A DNA stretch of 64,000 nucleotides from NCBI RefSeq assembly GCF_018207095.1, contig NZ_QOCZ01000005.1:39285-103284 (forward strand), read 5' to 3'. Shown one piece after another: positions 52,672-61,972 of this stretch. The stretch is from Nocardiopsis sp. MG754419 (lineage in GTDB: Bacteria; Actinomycetota; Actinomycetes; Streptosporangiales; Streptosporangiaceae). The notes under the pieces are model-generated. The model saw nothing but the letters and a program-made list of their open reading frames with translations, was not told where the DNA came from and ran no database searches. Position 1 is the stretch's first letter; the number at the start of each line of letters is the position of its first letter. The translations under genes and the position numbers were made by a program.

Positions 52672-52959
52672 ATGGGGGAACAGGTCGCACCGGTCCGACT
52701 GACCGCGTGGGTGCGGGGTCGCGTCCAAGGTGTGGGTTTTCGCTGGTGGACGCGGTCCAGGGCGCTCGAACTCGGGCTGACCGGAGCCGCCACCAACCTC
52801 GACGACGGTCGTGTCGAGGTCGTCGCGGAGGGCTCCGAGGCCGCGTGCGCTGGGCTTCTGGAGCACCTCAGGGGCGGCGGAACACCGGGTCATGTGGATT
52901 CCGTGGTCGAACGTTGGTCCGAGCCGGGGGGTTCCTTCGACGGTTTCATCGAGCGATGA
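52672..52959 (+). CDS. acyP: Acylphosphatase
   Basis: A 95-residue acylphosphatase that hydrolyses carboxyl-phosphate bonds such as acetyl phosphate. Signature [19 protein letters not shown] supplies the catalytic Arg, and the catalytic Asn lies in [16 protein letters not shown] 52672 has GGGAGAA upstream. The 354-nt spacer that follows (52960-53313) has a TTGACC-like -35 at 53172-53177 and a short hairpin, but no gene that I can support. Confidence 0.94.
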   Translation: MGEQVAPVRLTAWVRGRVQGVGFRWWTRSRALELGLTGAATNLDDGRVEVVAEGSEAACAGLLEHLRGGGTPGHVDSVVERWSEPGGSFDGFIER

Positions 52960-53313
52960 GTATGCTGGAAGGGTAACGCGGTACGAGTCACCCACCGTGG
53001 AGCGGCGTGTTCACGCCGTCGGCGGAGACTGCGGGCCACGGCGGAGGGGGAGTACCCACCGTCACGGGCCGGTCGCGGCGCCGGGGGTGGAGCTGCTCGT
53101 ACGGTGCACTACCGCATGCCTCGCGGGATTTCTGCTGGGCTGTGGTCGTTACCGACTGTTGTAATCCAATCTTGACCAGCGACGCGCATGGTGAGACTCT
53201 TGAAGACACACCGCGCATTTTCCGCCCGTGACGAGCGGTGTAACGCCGATCGATCGCACGGGGTGTCGCACGTGCGCACCATCACTGGTCACTCAGCGTG
53301 GAGGACCTACATC

Positions 53314-53505
53314 ATGGCGAAGGCTCTGTTCGGCCACGTCGGCGGCTCCGACCCTCGGATGGTCTCGGAGATGCGACGGCTTCAGAAGCGGGTACGCGAC
53401 CTCGAAGACGAGATCAGCCGTCTTCAGTCACAGAACGACCAGCTCAGCATGGCCGTCACCGACGTCGCCACCAGCGCGACCGACCGCGAGCCCGCGCTCG
53501 CCTGA
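53314..53505 (+). CDS. Small conserved coiled-coil protein upstream of smc
   Basis: A 63-residue protein: a conserved head MAKALFGHVGGSDPRMVSEM, then a leucine-zipper-like coiled coil (LQKRVRDLEDEISRLQSQND), then a short tail. ATG 53314 has GGAGGA 8 nt upstream. I recall similar short proteins next to smc in many actinobacteria; function is unknown. A role with Smc or the cell-division machinery is only suggested by location. Confidence 0.8.
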   Translation: MAKALFGHVGGSDPRMVSEMRRLQKRVRDLEDEISRLQSQNDQLSMAVTDVATSATDREPALA

Positions 53506-53523
53506 ACCGAACGACACCACGTC

Positions 53524-53547
53524 CGACACCCGTACGGGTGGGTGTCG
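53524..53547 (+). terminator. Terminator after the coiled-coil gene
   Basis: CGACACCC/GGGTGTCG with an 8-nt loop, 19 nt after the stop. The rest of the spacer to smc (53548-53881) has a T-rich stretch (53631-53657) and two short hairpins (53739-53758, 53770-53784) but no gene. Confidence 0.6.
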
Positions 53548-53881
53548 ACGCGAGACGTCGATCCACAGACGGGGACGCCGACGACGACCCTGGCGTCCCT
53601 GGCCGGATCGACCACCCGTGACACGCCGCTGATTTTCCTTTTCCTTGCGGCATTTTTTACCGTTGTACCCGGCGGGTCGAAGGGTAACCCTGCGTGTTCG
53701 CCGGACATCCCCCTGGACGTCGATCCCCCTGAGGGCGGCCACCGTGAGAGCACGGTGGCGCAGTTCATCGGGGCTGGAAGCCCCTAACACCACCCTTCGG
53801 TCACCGCTTCGTGGCACCCTTGTTGTCGGCCCCGTGGCGATCGCCCGTGGCGAGAACGGTGACCGTCGTGGGAGGTGTGGG

Positions 53882-56800
53882 GTGTACCTGAAGAACCTGA
53901 CGTTGCGCGGCTTCAAGTCGTTCGCGTCGGCCACCACCCTGCGTTTCGAGCCGGGCATCACCTGTGTGGTGGGGCCCAACGGTTCGGGCAAGTCCAACGT
54001 CGTCGACGCCCTGTCCTGGGTGATGGGCGAACAGGGGGCCAAGTCCCTGCGCGGCGGGAAGATGGAGGACGTGATCTTCGCGGGTACCTCCACCCGCCAG
54101 GCGCTGGGCCGCGCCGAGGTCAGCCTCACCATCGACAACACCGACGGCGCCCTGCCGATCGACTACTCCGAGGTCACCATCAAGCGGACGATGTTCCGCA
54201 ACGGCGGCTCCGAGTACGCGATCAACGGCGACACCTGCCGCCTGTTGGACATCCAGGACCTGCTCAGCGACTCCGGCATCGGCCGGGAGATGCACGTCAT
54301 CGTCGGACAGGGACAGCTCGACACCGTCCTGCACGCCGGTCCGGAGGAACGCCGCGCGCTCATCGAGGAGGCCGCGGGCATCCTCAAGCACCGCAAGCGC
54401 AAAGAGAAGGCGATCCGCAAGCTCAACGCGATGCAGGGCAACCTGGACCGCGTCACCGATCTCACCGCGGAGCTGCGCCGCCAGCTCAAACCCCTGGGGC
54501 GTCAGGCGGAACTGGCCCGCAAGGCCGCCGTCATCCAGGCCGACCTGCGCGACGCTCGCCTGCGACTGCTCGCCGACGACATCGTCACCCTCACCGACCA
54601 GCTCGCCAAGGAGGAGGCGGACGAGAAGGAGGTCCTGCAGCGCCGCGGTTCCGCCGAGACCGCGCTGAAGCAGACCCAGGAGCGCGAGGCCGAGCTGGAG
54701 GCCCAGGCCACCGCCGCCGCCCCGGCGCTCGCCCGCGCCAACGACACCTACCACGCGCTCTCCCGCCTCACCGAACGCCTGGACGCGGTGCGCGGACTGG
54801 CCACCGAACGCCACCGGAACCTGGTCGCCGTGCAGGGCGAGGTCGTCAGCCGGCGCGACCCCGAGGAACTGGAGAGGGAGGCCGAGGAGGCCGCCGCCCA
54901 GGAGGAGGAGCTCGAGACCCGTCTCGAAGAGGCCCGCGAGGTCCTGGAGACGAGCGTCACCGAACGCGCCGCCGCCGAGGACGCGCTGCACCGTGAGGAA
55001 CGTCGGCTGGAGGCGGCGTCCCGCGCCGCGGCCGAACGTCACGAGGGGCTCGTCCGTCTGTCCGCCCGGGTGGAGAGCCTGCGCGCCCGTGTGACCTCGC
55101 ACGAAGCGGAGATCGGTCGCCTGGAGGAGGCCGCGGCCCAGGCCGCCGAGCGCGCGGCCGCGGCCCAGACCGAGTACGAGATGGCCGCCGAGGAGGCGGC
55201 CGGGCTCGACGAGGGCGACGCCGAACTCGACCAGACGCAGGAGCGGTACGCACGACGCCTGTCCGCGGCCGACGCCGAGCTCAACCGCCTGCGCGACACC
55301 GAACGCACCGCCGAAGGTGAGCGCACCGCCCTCGCGGCCCGTAAGGAGGCCCTGGAACTGGGCCTGGCGCACAAGGACGGCGCCGGCACCCTGCTGGCCG
55401 CCGACCTGCCCGGCATGCTCGGGGGCCTGGCCGCGCTCGTGCAGGTCGAGCCCGGCCACGAGACCGCCGTCGCCGCCGCCTTCGGTGTGGCGGCCGGTGC
55501 CGTGGCCGTCCACGACCACGACAGTGCCCTGGCCGCCCTGGAACTCCTCAGGTCCGAGGACGCCGGGCGCGCGGGGATCGTCGTGGCCCGCGCGGTCCCC
55601 TCCCGGGAACGTTCCGCGTGGCCGGCGCTGCCCACGGGGGCGCGCTACGCCGCCGACGCCGTCACCGCACCCGATCACCTGACCGGCGCCGTCACGGCCC
55701 TGCTGGACCGGGTGGCGCTGGTCGCCGACGATCCCGCGGCACTGGAGTTGGTGTCCGCCCTGCCCGGGGTGCGGGCCGTCACCCCCGCGGGAGACCTGTT
55801 CGCCGCCGAGATGGTGCACGGTGGCAGCGCCGCCGCACCCAGCCTGCTGGAGGTGCAGGCCGCGGTCGACGAGGCGTCCGAGCGTCTGGAGGTCGCCACC
55901 GTGACCGCCAAACAGGCCGCCGTCGACCTGGAGACCGCCCAGCGCGAACGCGCCGAGATCGCCCGGGCCACCGAGGAGCTCACCGCCCGCCGCCGTCAGG
56001 GCGACCGCGCCCGCAACGAGTCCGCCCAGCGCCTGGGCAAGCTCGGTGGCCAGGCGCGTTCGGCCGAGGCCGAGTCCGAGCGGTACGCGGCGGCCGCCAC
56101 CAAGGCCACCGGTGCGCGCGACGAGGACGCACGCAGACTGGAGGCCATGGAGGTCGAACTCGCCGAGGCGGAGGAGATCGCCGCCGCCGTCGAGGAGGAG
56201 GCCCCCGACGCCGACCACCGGGACGAACTGTCGGCCCTGGCCTCCCGTGCCCGCGCCACCGAGATGGAGCGCCGCTTGGCGGTCCGCACGGCCGAGGAAC
56301 GCGCCCGCTCCATCGCCGGTCGGGCCGACGCGCTGCTCGCCCAGGCCACGGAGGAGCGTCGGGCGGTGGAACGCGAGGCCGAGCGCCGCCGTGACCGTGC
56401 CGCCCAGGCCACCGTCGCCGAAGCGGTGGCCGAGAGCGCCCGGTCGGCGGTGCAGCGCATCGCGGTGTCCTCGGCCGCCGCCGAGACCGAGCGCGGCGCC
56501 GCCGAGGCCGAGCGGGAGGCGCGTGAGGGCGAGCTCAAGACGGTGCGCGCCCGCGTGCGTGAGCTCTCCGTGGAACTGGAGAAGCTCACCAGCTCCGCGC
56601 ACAGCGGTGAGGTGGCCCGCGCCGAACGCCGACTCCGGCTCGAACAGTTGGAGACCAAGGCCTTGGAGGAGCTGGGCGTGGACGTGCCCACCCTCGTCGC
56701 CGAGTACGGCCCCCGGGTGCCGGTGCCACCGCCCGCCGACGCGGGGGAGGAGGCGGTCCCGCTCCCGTACGTGCGCGAGGTCCAGGCCAAGCGGCTCAGG

Positions 56801-57427
56801 GCGGCCGAGCGCCGGCTCAACCAGCTCGGCAAGATCAACCCCCTGGCCCTCGAGGAGTTCGCGGCGTTGGAGGAACGGCACGCCTTCCTCAACGCGCAGC
56901 TGGAGGACCTGAAGAAGACCCGGCGCGACCTCATGGACATCGTCGCCGAGGTCGACGCCCGCGTGCAGGAGGTGTTCTCCTCCGCCTACCTGGACGTGGA
57001 GCGCGAGTTCGCCGCGATCTTCGGCCGGTTGTTCCCCGGCGGCGAGGGCAAGCTGGTGCTGACCACGCCCGAGGACATGCTGACCACCGGCATCGAGGTG
57101 GAGGCCCGCCCACCGGGCAAGAAGGTCAAGCGGCTGTCACTGCTGTCCGGCGGTGAGCGTTCGCTGACCGCGGTGGCGTTCCTCGCCGCGATCTTCAAGG
57201 CCCGCCCGTCGCCGTTCTACGTGATGGACGAGGTCGAGGCGGCCCTGGACGACACCAACCTCCAGCGCCTGTTGGTGATCTTCGAGGAACTGCGAGCCTC
57301 CTCGCAGCTCATCGTCATCACCCACCAGAAGCGCACCATGGAGGCGGCCGACGCGCTGTACGGCGTCACCATGCAGGGCGACGGCATCTCCCAGGTGATC
57401 AGCCAGAAGCTCGTGCGTCCCGCCTGA
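53882..57427 (+). CDS. smc: Chromosome partition protein Smc
   Basis: An 1181-residue SMC ATPase for chromosome condensation and segregation. Walker A GPNGSGKSNV at residues 31-40, a long coiled coil (about 170-500), the hinge (about 505-650, near LGGLAALVQVEPGHETAV), a second coiled coil, the signature LLSGGERSLT near residue 1086, and Walker B FYVMDEVEAALDD near residue 1113. GTG 53882 has GGAGGT 5 nt upstream and gives the family N-terminus MYLKNLTLRGFKSF. The usual downstream ftsY is replaced here by other genes. Confidence 0.97.
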   Translation: MYLKNLTLRGFKSFASATTLRFEPGITCVVGPNGSGKSNVVDALSWVMGEQGAKSLRGGKMEDVIFAGTSTRQALGRAEVSLTIDNTDGALPIDYSEVTIKRTMFRNGGSEYAINGDTCRLLDIQDLLSDSGIGREMHVIVGQGQLDTVLHAGPEERRALIEEAAGILKHRKRKEKAIRKLNAMQGNLDRVTDLTAELRRQLKPLGRQAELARKAAVIQADLRDARLRLLADDIVTLTDQLAKEEADEKEVLQRRGSAETALKQTQEREAELEAQATAAAPALARANDTYHALSRLTERLDAVRGLATERHRNLVAVQGEVVSRRDPEELEREAEEAAAQEEELETRLEEAREVLETSVTERAAAEDALHREERRLEAASRAAAERHEGLVRLSARVESLRARVTSHEAEIGRLEEAAAQAAERAAAAQTEYEMAAEEAAGLDEGDAELDQTQERYARRLSAADAELNRLRDTERTAEGERTALAARKEALELGLAHKDGAGTLLAADLPGMLGGLAALVQVEPGHETAVAAAFGVAAGAVAVHDHDSALAALELLRSEDAGRAGIVVARAVPSRERSAWPALPTGARYAADAVTAPDHLTGAVTALLDRVALVADDPAALELVSALPGVRAVTPAGDLFAAEMVHGGSAAAPSLLEVQAAVDEASERLEVATVTAKQAAVDLETAQRERAEIARATEELTARRRQGDRARNESAQRLGKLGGQARSAEAESERYAAAATKATGARDEDARRLEAMEVELAEAEEIAAAVEEEAPDADHRDELSALASRARATEMERRLAVRTAEERARSIAGRADALLAQATEERRAVEREAERRRDRAAQATVAEAVAESARSAVQRIAVSSAAAETERGAAEAEREAREGELKTVRARVRELSVELEKLTSSAHSGEVARAERRLRLEQLETKALEELGVDVPTLVAEYGPRVPVPPPADAGEEAVPLPYVREVQAKRLRAAERRLNQLGKINPLALEEFAALEERHAFLNAQLEDLKKTRRDLMDIVAEVDARVQEVFSSAYLDVEREFAAIFGRLFPGGEGKLVLTTPEDMLTTGIEVEARPPGKKVKRLSLLSGGERSLTAVAFLAAIFKARPSPFYVMDEVEAALDDTNLQRLLVIFEELRASSQLIVITHQKRTMEAADALYGVTMQGDGISQVISQKLVRPA

Positions 57428-57593
57428 CCCCCGGTCGGGCGCGCGGGTCCCCACCGAGCCGGTCGGTGCCGTTCGGCGTGGCCGCGTTCGCGGTCGGCCC
57501 CGGGGCGCTCTACCCTGACGATTGCCCCGACGTCCCTCACGAAACGGCCCCTCGTTGTTCTTCATCCCTCTGGCCCTGTGGGCACGGCGACGC

Positions 57594-57941
57594 ATGCGCC
57601 ACTTCCCCGGCGTCGTGCGGGCCTGCCTGGCCACCGGTGGGTCCGGTCTGTTCACCGTGATGCTGCTGCTCGGCACGTCCTACGGGGCGCAGTCGCCTCC
57701 GGGCGAGGAGGGCCGTGTGCGCTGTTCGCCCGTGGTGTGGGTGGGGCCGGCCCTGTGGGACGACCACCGGGACTGGGACGAGGACCTCGAACAGATGCTC
57801 CGCCAGGAGTGGGTGGACACCTCCTGCGCCGAACGCAAACTCCGCCGGGCCGGGTGGTCCCTGGCCGTGGCCCTGCCCTCCATGGTGCTGCTCGGCTACG
57901 GCGTGGCCCGGCTGCGCGCCGACCGGGGCGAGGAGGTCTGA
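57594..57941 (+). CDS. Small two-span membrane protein, unknown
   Basis: About 115 residues with a hydrophobic segment near each end (GGSGLFTVMLLLGTSYGA and SLAVALPSMVLLGYGVA) around a charged loop containing two Cys (RCSP and TSCAE), which could pair. The start is uncertain: ATG 57594 has good coding bias after it, while a TTG at 57522 lies in poor bias. A TACCCT hexamer at 57511-57516 may be the -10. No family recognised. Confidence 0.6.
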   Translation: MRHFPGVVRACLATGGSGLFTVMLLLGTSYGAQSPPGEEGRVRCSPVVWVGPALWDDHRDWDEDLEQMLRQEWVDTSCAERKLRRAGWSLAVALPSMVLLGYGVARLRADRGEEV

Positions 57942-57964
57942 GGGCCGCCCGGACGGGCGGCCCT
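57941..57964. terminator. Bidirectional terminator
   Basis: AGGGCCGCCC/GGGCGGCCCT (57941-57950 with 57955-57964) with loop GGAC. It sits on the stop codon of the small membrane protein and 19 nt past the convergent substrate-binding gene. Confidence 0.7.
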
Positions 57965-57983
57965 TCGACGTGTCCTCACCGGC

Positions 57984-58985
57984 TCAGCCGATGAAGCCGT
58001 GCTGCTGGAGGAAGTACAGGGCGGCCTCGTCCGCGCTCGCCCCGTCCAGGTCGACCATCCCGTTGAGCTCGATGATCACGTCCTCGGTGAGGGCCTCTCC
58101 CAGGGCGACGCCGAGCCCTTCCAGGTCCGTGTGCTCCTCCACGGTCTCCTCCCGGGCGGTCAGGGCCGCCGACTGGGTGGTGAAGAAGGTGCCCGAGTCC
58201 TCGATCACCCGCAGGTCCAGCGACTCCAGGCGTGCGTCGGTCGTGAAGATCTCCGCGAAGTTGCACGGACTGCCCTTGGCCACGTTGACGTAGTTCAGCG
58301 CCAGGTCCATCTGGTAGGTGTCGGCGGGGCGGAACGGTGCCTCGTGGAACTCCTGGAACCTCTCCCACTCACGGTCCATGAACTCGGCGGCCCCGCAGAA
58401 GGTCGCCTCGTCGGGATGGGCGCGCACGAACGCGGACAGCTGGTCCAGGGAGTCGACCTCCCCGACCGGGCCGGGGGCGTCGGCCGCCCGCGCGATGCCG
58501 TACTGGTTGCCGAACCGGGCCGGGCCCATCCAGACGATCCCGTTGCGTTCCAGGTCGCCCTCGGCGGTGCGCTCGAACTGCTCCTCGCCGTCCTGGATGA
58601 CCTCGTCCTCCTGGAGGAACTGGGTCCAGCCCGTACCCGCGTACTCCCAGTACAGGTCGACGTCGCCGTTCTCCAGCGCGGTCCGCAGGATGGCGGAGCC
58701 CATCAGCCCCGTCCGGTCCTGCGGCGCGCCGCCGGCGGCCTGGAGCGCGTAGTAGGTGATCTTGCCGAGCACGACGCTCTCGGTGAACTCCTTGGAGGAG
58801 ACCGCCAGGTCGGCCCCGGAGAGGTCGAAGTCCTCCGCGATGCTGCCGCCCCCCAGGTCCACGTCTCCGACGGAGAGCGGAGCGGGTTCGTCGGTCGAGG
58901 TCCCGCACCCGGCGGTCGCCAGGAGGAGGGCGGTCATCGCGGCGGCGGTGCCGGTCAGGGCCGGGCTCGGTGTGGGTGGTCTCAT
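57984..58985 (-). CDS. Osmoprotectant ABC transporter binding lipoprotein
   Basis: A 333-residue solute-binding lipoprotein of the OpuAC/ProX type: signal peptide with lipobox LLATAGC, then AVSSKEFTESVVLGKITYY and GDVDLYWEYAGTGW, typical for binders of glycine betaine, carnitine, choline or related quaternary amines. The exact ligand cannot be read. ATG 58985 has AAGGGAG upstream. It is the last gene of a four-gene operon, 29 nt after the second permease. Confidence 0.88.
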   Translation of the reverse strand: MRPPTPSPALTGTAAAMTALLLATAGCGTSTDEPAPLSVGDVDLGGGSIAEDFDLSGADLAVSSKEFTESVVLGKITYYALQAAGGAPQDRTGLMGSAILRTALENGDVDLYWEYAGTGWTQFLQEDEVIQDGEEQFERTAEGDLERNGIVWMGPARFGNQYGIARAADAPGPVGEVDSLDQLSAFVRAHPDEATFCGAAEFMDREWERFQEFHEAPFRPADTYQMDLALNYVNVAKGSPCNFAEIFTTDARLESLDLRVIEDSGTFFTTQSAALTAREETVEEHTDLEGLGVALGEALTEDVIIELNGMVDLDGASADEAALYFLQQHGFIG

Positions 58986-59014
58986 GCTGTGCTGCTCCCT
59001 TCTTCGATGGTGCG

Positions 59015-59809
59015 TCACGCGCCGCGCGGACGCAGGAGGTCCTCGACCAGCCCGGCGAGCCAGTCGACGGCCAGGGCCAGGACGGCCACCAGGACGCTTC
59101 CGGTCAGCAGCACCGTGTCGCGGCTGGAAGCGATGCCGTTGGAGATGACGTCGCCGAGGCCGCCCGCGCCCACGAAGGTGGCCAGGGCGACCGTTCCCAC
59201 GGTGATGACCAGGGCGGTGCGGATCCCCGAGAGCATCACCGGCACCGCGAGGGGGAGTTCGACGGACAGCATGACCCTGAGGGGGGTCATGCCCATGCCC
59301 CGGGCGGCCTCGATCATCGAACGGTCGACCTGGTCCAGGCCCACCATGGTGTTGCGCAGGACGGGAAGGATCCCGTACAGCCAGACCGCGACGATGACGA
59401 TGGTCCGCACGTCCCAGGCCACGAACACCACGGCGAACAGGACGATGAGACCGAGGGTCGGCGTGGCCTGTCCGATGTTGGCGACGGCCAGGACCGGGCC
59501 CGCGAACCGCCGCGCCCGCGGTCGGGTGAGCAGGATCCCCAGCGGGATGGCGACCGCGAGGATGAGGACCACCACCACGACGCTGAGCGTCAGGTGCTGC
59601 ACGGTCCGGCTGAGCAGGTACTCGGCGTTGAGGCTGCGCCGTTCGATCCGGTCCAGGTCCTGGGAGCCGACGTACAGGTACAGGCCGCCGAGCACGGCCG
59701 CCAGGAGCAGGGGCAGGCCCCAGACGCGTGGTGACGGTGCCGTGCGGCGCGCGGTGGCTCCCCGACGGGGCGGTGCGTCGGCGGAAGGGGGCGGCGCGGT
59801 CGCGCTCAT
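59015..59809 (-). CDS. Osmoprotectant ABC permease (second)
   Basis: A 264-residue permease of the OpuBB/OpuCD type with about six spans; the docking loop MIEAARGMGMTPLRVMLSVE is conserved with the first permease. It has an N-terminal cytoplasmic extension rich in Pro and Arg (about 1-28). Its ATG overlaps the ATPase stop by 4 nt (59806-59809), so translation is coupled. Confidence 0.88.
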   Translation of the reverse strand: MSATAPPPSADAPPRRGATARRTAPSPRVWGLPLLLAAVLGGLYLYVGSQDLDRIERRSLNAEYLLSRTVQHLTLSVVVVVLILAVAIPLGILLTRPRARRFAGPVLAVANIGQATPTLGLIVLFAVVFVAWDVRTIVIVAVWLYGILPVLRNTMVGLDQVDRSMIEAARGMGMTPLRVMLSVELPLAVPVMLSGIRTALVITVGTVALATFVGAGGLGDVISNGIASSRDTVLLTGSVLVAVLALAVDWLAGLVEDLLRPRGA

Positions 59810-60972
59810 CGCGGCTCACCCGACCGACGGGAGGTGGAGCGGGAGACACGGGTGGGCACACCGGCCGCGTCGTCCACGTGGATGAGGTCCTGGATGGTGG
59901 GCAGGTCGAGGGTGCCCCGGTAGCGTCCCTGCGCGTCGGTGACCACCACGACGTCGCTGTTGTTGGACAACATCGTGTCGAGCGCGTCGTACAGGGTGTG
60001 GTCGGGGCCGACCGGGGCGAGCACCGGCAGGCCGCCCCCGCCCGAGGACGGCAGCCACTCCACGGGCAGCCCGTCGTCCAGCAGGAGCAGGAAGTCGTGG
60101 TCGCCCGCGGCGACCGCCGCGGCGCGCTCACTCGCGTCCGCGGAGAAGGGCAGGGTCGGCCAGTCCTCGGCGACGGTCGCGTCGCCGATCCGCGTCAGGG
60201 ACAGTCGGCGCACGGAGGCGCCCGCCCCGATGAAGTCGCTCACGAAGTCGTCCGCGGGTTCGCTGAGGATCCGCTCCGGGGTGTCGTACTGCACCACCCG
60301 GCCGCCCTCGGCGAAGATCGCGATGCGATCGCCCATCTTCACCGCCTCGTCGATGTCGTGGGTGACGAACACGATGGTCTTGCGGATCTCGCGCTGGATC
60401 CGCAGCAGTTCGTTCTGGAGGGTCTCGCGGGTGAGCGGGTCGATCGCGCCGAACGGCTCGTCCATGAGCAGCACGGGCGGGTCGGCGGCCAGGGCCCGGG
60501 CCACGCCCACGCGCTGTTGCTGCCCCCCGGAGAGCTGTCGGGGATGGAGGTCGCGGTACTCCTCGGGTGCCAGACCCACCATGTGGAGGAGCGCGTCGAC
60601 GCGCTCGGCGACGCGGGTCCGGTCCCACCCCAGCAGCTTCGGCACGGTGGCGATGTTCTCGGCGACGGTGCGGTGCGGGAACAGCCCGGTCTGCTGGATC
60701 GCGTAGCCGATGCCGCGGCGCAACCGATCGGGGTCGACGTGGGTGACGTCCTCGCCGTCGAGCAGGATGCGCCCGGAGGTGGGTTCGATGAGCCGGTTGA
60801 TCAGCTTCATCGTGGTGGTCTTGCCGCAGCCGGAGGGGCCGACGAACACCACGATCTCGCCCTCCGGTACGTCCAGGGAGAGCGCGTCGACGGCCGGGGC
60901 GGTCCGCCCGGGGTAGGTCTTGGTGAGCTCCACGAGCCGGATCATGGGCCGGTCGGTGGTCTGGTCAGACAT
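59806..60972 (-). CDS. Osmoprotectant ABC ATPase with CBS domains
   Basis: A 388-residue ATPase: Walker A GPSGCGKTT, Q-loop AIQQTGLFPHRTV, signature LSGGQQQRVGVARAL, Walker B VLLMDEPFGAID. The C-terminal part (about 255-375) is a pair of CBS-like repeats (LPVLAPVGPDHTLYDALD, then VVVVTDAQGRYRGTLDLPTI), which in OpuA/OpuC-type transporters sense ionic strength or c-di-AMP. Its start overlaps the first permease by 8 nt. Confidence 0.92.
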   Translation of the reverse strand: MSDQTTDRPMIRLVELTKTYPGRTAPAVDALSLDVPEGEIVVFVGPSGCGKTTTMKLINRLIEPTSGRILLDGEDVTHVDPDRLRRGIGYAIQQTGLFPHRTVAENIATVPKLLGWDRTRVAERVDALLHMVGLAPEEYRDLHPRQLSGGQQQRVGVARALAADPPVLLMDEPFGAIDPLTRETLQNELLRIQREIRKTIVFVTHDIDEAVKMGDRIAIFAEGGRVVQYDTPERILSEPADDFVSDFIGAGASVRRLSLTRIGDATVAEDWPTLPFSADASERAAAVAAGDHDFLLLLDDGLPVEWLPSSGGGGLPVLAPVGPDHTLYDALDTMLSNNSDVVVVTDAQGRYRGTLDLPTIQDLIHVDDAAGVPTRVSRSTSRRSGEPR

Positions 60973-61615
60973 GGATCATCCCCCGAGAGGTCGTCAGGCG
61001 GTTCAGCGCCGCGAAGAGAAGGTCGAAGAGGATCGCCAGCACGATGATGCCGAGCACGCCCTGGAGGGTGAGGTAGACGGCGAACGGGGTGCCGGCGCTG
61101 GACAACCCCTGCAGGATGAGGTTGCCGAGGCCGGGACCGTTGACGGCGGCGGCGATCGCGGCGATGCCGAGCAGCATCTGGGCGGCCACGCGCAGGCCCG
61201 TGATGATGACCGGCAGGGCCAGGGGCAGCTCGACCCGCAGCAGGACCTGGAGCCGGCTCAACCCCATGCCGCGTGCGGACTCCACCACGGCCGGGTCGAT
61301 CTCGCGCAGGCCCACGATGGCGTTGCGGAGCACGGGCAGGAACGCGTACAGGGTGAGCGCGACCACGGACGGCGCGGTGCCCAGCCCCAGGGGGGTGATG
61401 AGGAGACCGAACAGGGCGTAGGACGGAATGGTCAGGAACACTCCGGCGACCGCCAGGACGGCGGTGCGCGACCGGGCGCGGTAGGTGAGCGCGGCCAGGG
61501 GGAGGCCGATGAGGACGGCCAGCCCCAGCCCCTGGAGGACGAGGACGGTGTGTTCCAGGGTGGCCTGGAGGAGGGCGTCGACGTTGCCCGAGGTGTAGTC
61601 GAGGAATCCCGTCAT
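60965..61615 (-). CDS. Osmoprotectant ABC permease (first)
   Basis: A 216-residue permease of the OpuBB/OpuCB type and first gene of the operon. Five to six spans; the docking loop reads VVESARGMGLSRLQVLLRVE. The arrangement permease-ATPase-permease-binding protein is the standard osmoprotectant uptake operon. The upstream spacer (61616-61915) is about 300 nt without a recognisable gene; the promoter is not obvious. Confidence 0.88.
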   Translation of the reverse strand: MTGFLDYTSGNVDALLQATLEHTVLVLQGLGLAVLIGLPLAALTYRARSRTAVLAVAGVFLTIPSYALFGLLITPLGLGTAPSVVALTLYAFLPVLRNAIVGLREIDPAVVESARGMGLSRLQVLLRVELPLALPVIITGLRVAAQMLLGIAAIAAAVNGPGLGNLILQGLSSAGTPFAVYLTLQGVLGIIVLAILFDLLFAALNRLTTSRGMIHV

Positions 61616-61915
61616 TCCGTGGACCCCGCGCGGGGGCGGGACGGTGGTACGGAGGCGTGGTTCACGTGGGGCTCCTGTCGTCGTGATGTGACCGTGGCGA
61701 CCGGCCGTCGACCGGGTCGCCCTTGGTGGTCTACCGAAGCAGGATCACGATTCGGTCGGTGACGTGCTGATTCGCGCGGGAGTGTGCTCGACGCATCATC
61801 GGGGGAGCCCCGTCGCCGGACGCCGGGACCACGTGGTCGTGGGTCGCGTTCGGGCGTCGTGGGGGCGGGCGGGCACCGCCCGCGGGAGGCGCGGGAAGGC
61901 CCTGCGGGACGGGGA

Positions 61916-61947
61916 AGGGCCGCCCTCCCCACGGGGAGGGCGGCCCT
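61916..61947 (-). terminator. Terminator after the subtilase
   Basis: A perfect 15-bp stem (61916-61930 with 61933-61947); the innermost pairs must open for the loop. It lies 26 nt past the subtilase stop. Confidence 0.7.
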
Positions 61948-61972
61948 CGTCACGCCCGGTCCGGTGCGGTGG

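Noticed and set aside
53020..53090. A stretch GGAGGGGGAGTACCCACC resembling part of a yybP-ykoY (manganese) riboswitch
   Set aside because: Only a short similarity; the flanking helices are not evident and the next gene is a coiled-coil protein, not a metal transporter.
53801..56881. A 1026-codon open frame antisense to smc (and similar long antisense frames opposite ilvC, serA, leuB, cimA, gltX and others)
   Set aside because: Expected shadows of high-GC coding sequence; the products are low-complexity, lack family motifs, and the sense genes are certain.
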